From assembly GCA_026388595.1 (NCBI GenBank), contig JAPLJM010000161.1:1-6243 (forward strand): DNA of 6,243 nt. Direction: 5' to 3'. Positions 1-4,803 of the stretch are shown piece by piece. The number at the start of each line of letters is the position of its first letter. Position 1 is the stretch's first letter. The DNA comes from Deltaproteobacteria bacterium. Lineage in GTDB: Bacteria > Desulfobacterota > Syntrophia > Syntrophales > Fen-1087. The translations under genes were made by a program, and so were the position numbers. The notes beneath the pieces are model-generated. The model was given only the letters and a program-made list of their open reading frames with translations. It made no database searches and was not told the origin of the DNA.

Positions 1-253
1 TGACGGCCCGGCTGTCGGGCAGATGGGCGATCACGGTGAAATAGGGAGAAGCGTCGAGGCGGCGGACGAAATCGCGGCTGAGATCGGTATTATCCTGATC
101 TACAACCACCGTCTGGATATTATCCACATCGAGGCTGAGCGCATAGCCGAACAGCAGGATGAGCAGCAGCGGAATCGCAAAGGCCAGATAGAGACTGCGC
201 GCATCCCGGATCAAATGATAGACTTCCTTACGCGCAATCGCCTGTATTTTCAT
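1..253 (-). CDS. ABC-2 type transporter permease, N-terminal fragment (runs off the left edge)
   Basis: The visible 84 residues are the N-terminus of an inner-membrane permease of an ABC-2 type exporter (YhhJ/YbhR/YbhS-like). A short cytoplasmic segment (MKIQAIARKEVYHLIRDAR) is followed by a hydrophobic helix at about residues 20-41, rich in Leu, Ile and Phe and ending in FGYALSL. A soluble stretch then begins (DVDNIQTVVVDQDNTDLSRDF), which is the periplasmic domain typical of these permeases. In this family the ATPase, a membrane-fusion protein and a second permease are usually encoded nearby; they would lie outside the window. The substrate cannot be told. The ATG at 253 has no well-spaced Shine-Dalgarno. 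An in-frame TTG three codons upstream (262-260) has AGGGAG (complement of 272-277) 9 nt away and may be the true start. The gene is transcribed divergently from the phosphatase gene. Confidence 0.88.
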   Translation of the reverse strand, partial: MKIQAIARKEVYHLIRDARSLYLAFAIPLLLILLFGYALSLDVDNIQTVVVDQDNTDLSRDFVRRLDASPYFTVIAHLPDSRAV

Positions 254-313
254 GAGATTCAAGGGTTATCACTCCCTGTAACCCGGTTTTTTGTTGATGG
301 TAAATCCAATGAT

Positions 314-339
314 TGATAATGTCTGCTTATCAGATCTGA
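314..339. repeat. Small palindromes in the permease leader region
   Basis: TGATAA (314-319) and TTATCA (327-332) form 6-bp inverted arms around a 7-bp spacer. They overlap a perfect 10-bp palindrome, TCAGATCTGA (330-339). The elements lie between the permease start and its possible promoter. They could be an operator or a weak hairpin, and are short enough to be chance. Confidence 0.3.
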
Positions 340-379
340 AAAATCTTTAACAGAGACCAGCAGGCATCTTTCTTTGTTT

Positions 380-408
380 ATTGTTTATAACTTTATTCCG
401 GTTGTCAA
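380..408 (-). promoter_or_regulatory. Possible sigma-70 promoter for the permease gene
   Basis: On the minus strand a perfect TTGACA (complement of 403-408) is followed after 17 bp by AACAAT (complement of 380-385), which matches the -10 consensus at 4 of 6 positions. It points toward the permease gene about 110 bp downstream. The -10 is weak, so this is a tentative call. Its -35 box forms an inverted repeat with the -35 box of the opposing promoter. Confidence 0.35.
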
Positions 409-423
409 TTTATTCCTTGACAA
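402..423. repeat. Inverted repeat formed by the divergent -35 boxes
   Basis: TTGTCAA (402-408) and TTGACAA (417-423) are perfect 7-bp inverted arms with an 8-bp spacer. Each arm contains the -35 hexamer of one of the two divergent promoter candidates. The symmetry may be a regulator site or simply the result of two consensus boxes facing away from each other. Confidence 0.5.
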
Positions 424-445
424 GAGATGCTACCTTTCTTAGAGT
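417..445 (+). promoter_or_regulatory. Predicted sigma-70 promoter for the PP2C phosphatase
   Basis: TTGACA at 417-422 matches the -35 consensus fully. It is separated by 17 bp from TAGAGT at 440-445, a 4 of 6 match to TATAAT. Transcription would start near 452, giving a leader of about 48 nt to the preferred ATG at 500. It lies in an AT-rich divergent intergenic region, where a promoter is expected. Confidence 0.5.
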
Positions 446-481
446 CCCGCGTGTTTCAGCTTAATGTTGGAGCTTATTCTC

Positions 482-488
482 AGAGGGA
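482..488 (+). promoter_or_regulatory. Ribosome binding site that decides the phosphatase start
   Basis: AGAGGGA lies 11 nt before the ATG at 500. The upstream in-frame ATG at 464 has no purine-rich site before it (it is preceded by GTGTTTCAGCTTA), so 500 is preferred. Confidence 0.55.
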
Positions 489-499
489 TTTTCACGTCT

Positions 500-1279
500 A
501 TGTTCGAAAATGTCAGGCATTTTGAAAAATCGGATATTGGTCTTCTCAGGCACAGCAATGAGGACAGTTTTCTGATTGTTGGACGGGACGGTCCTCATGA
601 CGACCTGCAGAGGTCCGGCATGATTTTTATTGTAGCCGACGGCCTGGGGGGACATGCGGCCGGTGAGATAGCCAGCAGGATGGCCTGCGAAGAAACCGTT
701 TCGGCATACTATGGCGATGATCTGATATCTCAGAATCATGCCGATGCCGGCGAATCTAAAGTGCGGAAATTGGAGAATGCGATTTGGTCGGCGCATGAAA
801 AAATAATCAACCTCGCAACGGGAAATGTAGAATGGCGCACGATGGGCACGACCCTGTCCGTCCTGGTGCTGACGGATGGCAACGCACTCATTGCGCACGT
901 CGGAGATAGCCGTATCTATCGGTGCAGGAATCGTTCCTGTGAGAGAATGACGGTTGATCATAGAGAGCGCCAGACCCCGATCGGGATTGGTCCAATCCAG
1001 CAGGATCAGGAGACCCATCATGGCTGTGGTCATATCATCACCCAGGTCTTAGGGGGATATGATGATTTGGACACCATCTATACCAGGGTGGAGAATGTAC
1101 AGCGTGGAGACATTTTTCTTCTCTGCACCGATGGCCTTCATGATCTTGTCACGGATCATGAAATTCAGGAGATACTTGCAGAAAAGTCCCTGCCGCAGAC
1201 CGCCTGCGAGGAACTTGTGCAGGCAGCGATCAGAAACGGAGGGCGTGACAACGTGACCGTGATTGTCGTACAGGTTTGA
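500..1279 (+). CDS. PP2C-family (PPM, Stp/PppA-like) Ser/Thr protein phosphatase
   Basis: This is a stand-alone PP2C domain of 259 residues, the usual size for bacterial Stp/PrpC/PppA enzymes. These are cytosolic, metal-dependent phosphatases that remove phosphate from Ser and Thr of proteins. Family motifs in order: SDIGLLRHSNED (11-22), VADGLGGHAAGEIAS (45-59, with metal-ligand D47 and G48), GTTLS (116-120), AHVGDSRIY (132-140), TDGLHDL (210-216, ligand D211) and GGRDNVTVIV (247-256, ligand D250). No motif is missing. The stretch between DH (153-154) and ITQVLGG (180-186) is somewhat short and divergent from the usual form. There is no membrane segment or signal peptide. Starting at 500 places the first conserved motif 10 residues in and gives a good ribosome site; a start at 464 would add 12 residues. 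No Hanks-type kinase is visible nearby. The convergent STAS and RsbW-like genes make a phospho-STAS protein a possible substrate, but that is inference. Classical STAS phosphatases are of the SpoIIE/RsbU subtype, which this is not. Confidence 0.95.
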   Translation: MFENVRHFEKSDIGLLRHSNEDSFLIVGRDGPHDDLQRSGMIFIVADGLGGHAAGEIASRMACEETVSAYYGDDLISQNHADAGESKVRKLENAIWSAHEKIINLATGNVEWRTMGTTLSVLVLTDGNALIAHVGDSRIYRCRNRSCERMTVDHRERQTPIGIGPIQQDQETHHGCGHIITQVLGGYDDLDTIYTRVENVQRGDIFLLCTDGLHDLVTDHEIQEILAEKSLPQTACEELVQAAIRNGGRDNVTVIVVQV

Positions 1280-1299
1280 TGCTCCCGTAAAAAGTGACG

Positions 1300-2490
1300 T
1301 TAAGACCTGGAGAGCTCCGCAATGATGCCTTCCAGCATGGAGGAAATGACCGAGAGGTCCGAAGCCCTGTCAAGATGAGGGAGTATTTCCGGCGCCGGCA
1401 GATCGCCTTTGATTTCCTTGTCCAGCACCCTGCAAAACACGAGCATGATATGGTTGTCAAACTGACTGTTAAGGCATTTTCTTAATTCGCCAAGCGCGGT
1501 CTGCACGTCCATCTTTTTCCTGTACGGCCTCTGGGTGGTCATTGCGTCGAAAGAATCGGCAAGCGTGAGGATCCTGACCCCGTCGCTCAGTGCGTCCTGC
1601 GTGAGTGCATCAGGGTACCCGTGTCCGTCGAGACGCTCGTGATGGTGCCAGACCATATCCTCCACGTTTTTCCATGGGAATTTTATCTTCGACGTGATGC
1701 TGTGGGACAGTGTCGAGTGTTTTTTAATTTCCGCCAGTTCCTCAGGCGTGAAAGGGGTGACCTTGTTCAGCAACTCGTTGCTTATCGCTAACTTGCCGAC
1801 GTCGTGGAGATACCCGGCAACGTAGATTCCTTCAATATCGTGCTCGCTCCATCCGAGTTCCCGCGCGATGGCGGCCGAATATTTCGCGACCCGATGGGAA
1901 TGATTTTTCGTATGGGCGTCTTTTGCGTCGATCGCTGCGGCAAAGGCCTGGAGCGTGCCGTGGTAGATAAGCCTCATCTCTTCATAAAGTTTCCGGTTTT
2001 CTTCGAGTTTGTCCGAAAGGTCCATGAAAAGGGCGTGGTTGCTTATCGTAATCGCGATCTGGTTGGCGATCACATTGAGGAGTTCAAGCTCTTCCGGCGA
2101 ATAAGGGCTCGCCGTCAATTTGCCGCTCAGAATCAGAGCACCGATAAACTCGTCCCTGACCCAGAGAGGGGCCAGTATCTCCGCTCCGGCAATGGCCAGG
2201 CCGGGGTGATCTCCGATCAGGCAGGGCCTGTTTTTCCCGAGCGACATCAGAGTTTCGGGATTAACGCGGTCCAGGTCTGCCGGGGGAAAGCCCTTTTGTG
2301 TCAACGTATTCAGCCTGTTTTCCGATTTGTCATAAAAGAGGATTGCACCCTTGTTCGCCAGAAATGTGCCGGTGATCACATAAAGAACCGCCTGTATCTT
2401 CTGATGAAAAGCGTTTACGGACGTTATTTCTTGCCCAAGGTCGGCCAGGGCGGAGATGTTGTACAGGGCCTTTTTGAGTTCTGCGCTCAT
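1300..2490 (-). CDS. GAF domain plus HD-GYP domain protein, predicted c-di-GMP phosphodiesterase
   Basis: This cytosolic protein of 396 residues has an N-terminal GAF sensor domain (about 12-155), a helical linker (about 155-178) and an HD-GYP domain (about 180-365). HD-GYP enzymes hydrolyse cyclic di-GMP, usually to GMP, with a two- or three-metal centre. Expected ligands and signature are all present: H197 and H199, H229-D230 (HDVGKL), H258, H283-H284, the HHERLDGHGYP signature (283-293), D312 (LADSFDAM) and RPYR (321-324). The FDNH near 344-347 also fits the family. There is no receiver domain, so input is presumably through GAF or a partner protein. The start ATG overlaps the STAS stop codon by 4 nt (ATGA, 2490-2487), and there is no clear Shine-Dalgarno, which indicates translational coupling. 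It is the last gene of the minus-strand block and converges with the phosphatase gene over a 20-bp gap without an obvious hairpin terminator. Confidence 0.93.
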   Translation of the reverse strand: MSAELKKALYNISALADLGQEITSVNAFHQKIQAVLYVITGTFLANKGAILFYDKSENRLNTLTQKGFPPADLDRVNPETLMSLGKNRPCLIGDHPGLAIAGAEILAPLWVRDEFIGALILSGKLTASPYSPEELELLNVIANQIAITISNHALFMDLSDKLEENRKLYEEMRLIYHGTLQAFAAAIDAKDAHTKNHSHRVAKYSAAIARELGWSEHDIEGIYVAGYLHDVGKLAISNELLNKVTPFTPEELAEIKKHSTLSHSITSKIKFPWKNVEDMVWHHHERLDGHGYPDALTQDALSDGVRILTLADSFDAMTTQRPYRKKMDVQTALGELRKCLNSQFDNHIMLVFCRVLDKEIKGDLPAPEILPHLDRASDLSVISSMLEGIIAELSRS

Positions 2491-2849
2491 ACGGTTTTGG
2501 CGTTAAGGTATTTCAACGCGTCACTTTCGCCTGGAAAGACCTGCATGTGCTGTATAAGACCAAGCATTTCGAAGGTGTCCTGGAGGAACTTGGACATGTT
2601 CGTACAGCAAATCGTGCCTTCGATATTCCTGAGATCTTCTATGATCTGAAGAAGCAGGGAAATGCCGATCGAATTGATCAGGCCTGTTTCACTGAAATTC
2701 ACGACGATTTTCGTAATTCCCTTGCCGATGTAAATGCCGCATTCATTGACCAGACTTTCACCCGAGAGGCTGTTCAGGTATCCTTTGGGGTAAATCACCG
2801 CAGCGTCTCCAGCAAGTCGTGAAGTGACGCTGAATTGGACCGATTTCAT
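2487..2849 (-). CDS. STAS-domain anti-sigma factor antagonist (SpoIIAA/RsbV-like)
   Basis: This is a single STAS domain of 120 residues, the normal size for SpoIIAA/RsbV-type proteins. Such proteins are switched by phosphorylation of a conserved Ser: the unphosphorylated form binds an RsbW-type kinase and releases that kinase's other client. Visible features are the early strand AAVIYPKGYLNS (16-27), KIVVNFSETGLINSIGISLL (47-66) with candidate phospho-acceptor S60 in the NSIG motif, and a later strand and helix (GTICCTN and EMLGLIQHMQVF). Most family members have Asp before that Ser; here it is N59. The start at 2849 has GAGGTG (complement of 2855-2860) 5 nt upstream. Its stop overlaps the HD-GYP start by 4 nt, and the NTPase-RsbW gene ends 82 bp upstream on the same strand. 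That neighbour is its likely kinase. Confidence 0.92.
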   Translation of the reverse strand: MKSVQFSVTSRLAGDAAVIYPKGYLNSLSGESLVNECGIYIGKGITKIVVNFSETGLINSIGISLLLQIIEDLRNIEGTICCTNMSKFLQDTFEMLGLIQHMQVFPGESDALKYLNAKTV

Positions 2850-2854
2850 TGAAG

Positions 2855-2860
2855 CACCTC
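2855..2860 (-). promoter_or_regulatory. Ribosome binding site of the STAS gene
   Basis: GAGGTG on the minus strand sits 5 nt before the ATG at 2849 and supports that start. Confidence 0.6.
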
Positions 2861-2866
2861 ATTGTT

Positions 2867-2895
2867 TTTATATTCTTCGTCCGTAACAACCTCAA
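2867..2895 (-). promoter_or_regulatory. Possible internal promoter ahead of the STAS and HD-GYP pair
   Basis: On the minus strand TTGAGG (complement of 2890-2895, 4 of 6) is followed after 17 bp by TATAAA (complement of 2867-2872, 5 of 6). The expected start of transcription is only about 10 nt before the STAS ATG, so the leader would be barely long enough to hold the ribosome site. The 82-bp gap after the upstream gene is otherwise unexplained. The pair may instead be read through from the NTPase gene. Confidence 0.35.
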
Positions 2896-2931
2896 GACGG
2901 GCCGGGTTGTCAAGAAAATTCCTGTCAGAGA

Positions 2932-4590
2932 TTACAAAGTCCGGGTACCGGGCTCCACGATCCTCTCGTCGATGTTTTTTGTCAGGATCACCCTCGTTCT
3001 GTTGCCGATCCTCTCGATCTTAACGTCGTCCATTATCGCGTGAACCAGCTTGAAACCCCGGCCCCTCGTCATGCCCCTCCGCAGGCTTTCTTCCACAGGG
3101 ATTTCCCTTCGCGAATCGTGAGAGAAAGGCCGGCCGGAATTTTCCACGATGATCTCGAGTTTGTCCGGCTTGGTGATGAATTTGAGGAACACCTTTTTTT
3201 CGTAACTCCCGCTGTGCTCGATTGCGTTGATGCAGACCTCAATCAGCGCCAGTTGCAAATGATTCAGGAAATCAGCATTGAAATTCATGTTTCTGCCGAT
3301 CTGCTCGACGGCCTTTGCCACGACGAGCTCCGCGTTCGAGCTCATCGGGATCACCAGCTCGAAGCGCGAGTCTTCTCTTTCCGAAAGATAGTTTGATTCT
3401 ATCTTTTCCCTTACATCGTCGGCCCTCCGGCCCTCGACCTCCTTCATGTAAAGACAGCGGATGAAGTCCCGGAGAACCGGGTCCCAGCCCCGGTTCACGC
3501 CTGAAGCCCGCAATGCGTCCAGCGCGGCTCTTTCTTCGGTCCCGTACAATCCAGAGACCAGCCGGTCGCCGTCATCAACGCCTTCGTTTTCTACGGAGAG
3601 CATCAGGAGTTTAAGCAGCCCCCTTCTTTTTGCGGGGCTCTGGACATAACGGCCGAAGATGGAAGACCAGTAAAATGCGGTTTCGCCTTCGGAGACTTCA
3701 AAACAATAACATTCGATCAGGTCCTTTTCATGGAGTTCCTTCTTCTGCATTTTCCAGGCCGCTTTTGCGAGATTCCTGATATAGAGCGGATTTCCGTTCA
3801 ATATAGCCAGGAATTTGAGCTGCCCGGCCGGCGCACAGGCGATCTTCAAATTGGCGAGGTGCGCCTTGAAAAGCCGGACGGCCAGGTCTTCGGGGAGCGG
3901 ACCGAGCTGCATCCGCTCCGTCATTCCGACCAGGGAAGGGTCGGTGAAAATGGACTCGAGGGCTCCAGCCGATCCGGTCATCACATGCGGACAGAGGCTG
4001 TTTTTCATCGATTCCCCGAAGAGGCTGATCAGACCGTGCGCATCGCCGAGACTGGATTCGTAAAGGCGTTCGGCGGTGTCAAAATCGTCCAGCATCACCA
4101 TCACCGGCTTGCCGCTTTTTTGAGCAACGGTGGCTGGAAGGGAGATAGCGGCGACGATCTGCCAGTATATATCATTGCTGTTCAGATGTTCCCGAAAGTC
4201 CTCGATGCAGTCGACCAGCCAATGCAGGCCGACTGAAGCGATCACCGGCATCAGCCGCTGCAGAGGCTCGGCTGCATTCTCGACGATGGAAGGCTCTTTC
4301 ATGACACAGGAGAAAAACTGCCTGACAAACCCCGTGAAGTAGTCCTTTGCGAAATAGGTTCCCTTGAGGTTGGCGGTCTTGAAAGAGTAGTAAAAAGGGA
4401 CAGTGCCGGATTCCCAAAAGAGCGACCGGTAGAGCTGCTTGAGGAGTTCCGTCTTTCCGATTCCCCTCGCCCCTTCAAGGAACACGTTTCCCCCCAAGGC
4501 GCTCTCCTTTAATAGGGGCAGGCCTTTCAGATAATCAAGCTCGTTTTCTCGGTTCAGAAAGTCTTCCGCAGGAAGGGGATGAAACGGCAT
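2932..4590 (-). CDS. P-loop NTPase (STAND/AAA-like) fused to a C-terminal RsbW-type anti-sigma kinase domain
   Basis: This cytosolic protein of 552 residues has two parts. The N-terminal part resembles archaeal-type and STAND ATPases. It has an entry motif FLNRENELDYL (11-21), a Walker A GARGIGKT (40-47), a Walker B VMVMLDDFD (163-171), a sensor-1-like VMTGSAG (203-209), GNPLYI (266-271) and a probable winged-helix region ending in WDPVLRDFI (369-377). The C-terminal part (about 415-540) is a GHKL domain of the RsbW/SpoIIAB kind. Its N box is LALIEVCINAIEHS (447-460, with E451 and N455), its G1-like box is IIVENSGRPF (480-489), and its G2 box is RGRGFKLVHAIMDDV (509-523). RsbW kinases phosphorylate STAS antagonists and sequester a sigma factor or other client; a STAS gene follows 82 bp downstream. 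The G1 Asp is replaced by N484, so ATP binding may be altered. The start at 4590 has GGTGA 9 nt upstream. The NTPase may sense a signal or oligomerise to gate the kinase; this is inference. Confidence 0.88.
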   Translation of the reverse strand: MPFHPLPAEDFLNRENELDYLKGLPLLKESALGGNVFLEGARGIGKTELLKQLYRSLFWESGTVPFYYSFKTANLKGTYFAKDYFTGFVRQFFSCVMKEPSIVENAAEPLQRLMPVIASVGLHWLVDCIEDFREHLNSNDIYWQIVAAISLPATVAQKSGKPVMVMLDDFDTAERLYESSLGDAHGLISLFGESMKNSLCPHVMTGSAGALESIFTDPSLVGMTERMQLGPLPEDLAVRLFKAHLANLKIACAPAGQLKFLAILNGNPLYIRNLAKAAWKMQKKELHEKDLIECYCFEVSEGETAFYWSSIFGRYVQSPAKRRGLLKLLMLSVENEGVDDGDRLVSGLYGTEERAALDALRASGVNRGWDPVLRDFIRCLYMKEVEGRRADDVREKIESNYLSEREDSRFELVIPMSSNAELVVAKAVEQIGRNMNFNADFLNHLQLALIEVCINAIEHSGSYEKKVFLKFITKPDKLEIIVENSGRPFSHDSRREIPVEESLRRGMTRGRGFKLVHAIMDDVKIERIGNRTRVILTKNIDERIVEPGTRTL

Positions 4591-4599
4591 TTGTCACTC

Positions 4600-4604
4600 T
4601 CACC
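4600..4604 (-). promoter_or_regulatory. Ribosome binding site of the NTPase-RsbW gene
   Basis: GGTGA on the minus strand lies 9 nt before the ATG at 4590. It matches the anti-Shine-Dalgarno over five bases and supports that start. It sits at the end of a leader of about 160 nt. Confidence 0.45.
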
Positions 4605-4752
4605 GATACCTTGAAATTTCCGTCCTTCACGTCATGGCGAGCAGTTGCCCCCGGCGGCGTCGATACAAGAAACAGGCGATGCGCCATTGCACGGCCCGCG
4701 AAGGGTTGCTGCGATCTAAAACCGCTGAAGATTGCTTCGTTTCGCCCTCGTC

Positions 4753-4800
4753 GGTCACTATAGTGGCATGCGTGTGACCTGTCAAGAAGAATACAGGTCA
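4753..4800. promoter_or_regulatory. Operator-like array of three alternating GGTCA half-sites over the promoter
   Basis: GGTCA occurs at 4753-4757, in inverted form (TGACC) at 4775-4779, and again at 4796-4800. The centres are 22 and 21 bp apart, about two helical turns. The second and third form a perfect 8-bp inverted repeat, TGACCTGT (4775-4782) and ACAGGTCA (4793-4800), around a 10-bp spacer. The first and second share a 6-bp inverted repeat, GGTCAC and GTGACC. The sites flank and overlap the -10 and -35 boxes, so a dimeric repressor or activator is plausible. The protein that binds is unknown. Confidence 0.45.
4757..4785 (-). promoter_or_regulatory. Strong predicted sigma-70 promoter for the NTPase-RsbW, STAS and HD-GYP block
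   Basis: On the minus strand a perfect TTGACA (complement of 4780-4785) is followed after exactly 17 bp by TATAGT (complement of 4757-4762, 5 of 6). Transcription would begin near 4750, leaving an untranslated leader of about 160 nt before the ATG at 4590. The -35 starts only about 20 bp after the ferredoxin stop codon, so the block seems able to be expressed separately from the ferredoxin. The -10 lies within a perfect 10-bp palindrome, CACTATAGTG (4756-4765). Confidence 0.7.
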
Positions 4801-4803
4801 TCA

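Noticed and set aside
461..1033. Open frame of 190 codons on the minus strand opposite the phosphatase gene
   Set aside because: It is antisense to a gene whose product shows all PP2C motifs, has no recognisable domain and no ribosome site; it is a shadow of the real reading frame.
1280..1299. Bidirectional terminator between the convergent phosphatase and HD-GYP genes
   Set aside because: The 20-bp gap contains no hairpin with a T tract; termination must occur within the neighbouring genes or by another route.
1804..2649. Open frame of 281 codons on the plus strand opposite the HD-GYP and STAS genes
   Set aside because: It crosses two well-supported genes on the other strand, and its product has no family features.
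4591..4750. Cyclic di-GMP riboswitch in the leader of the NTPase-RsbW gene
   Set aside because: A short AGGGCGAAAC near the 5' end recalls the start of the GEMM-I consensus, and the operon context made it tempting, but the conserved core that should follow (GACGCAAAGCC and CTAA) is missing.
4775..4800. Inverted repeat TGACCTGT and ACAGGTCA as a terminator of the ferredoxin gene
   Set aside because: It begins 3 nt after the stop codon, but the stem is not GC-rich and no T tract follows on the minus strand. It overlaps a perfect -35 box, so an operator is more likely.
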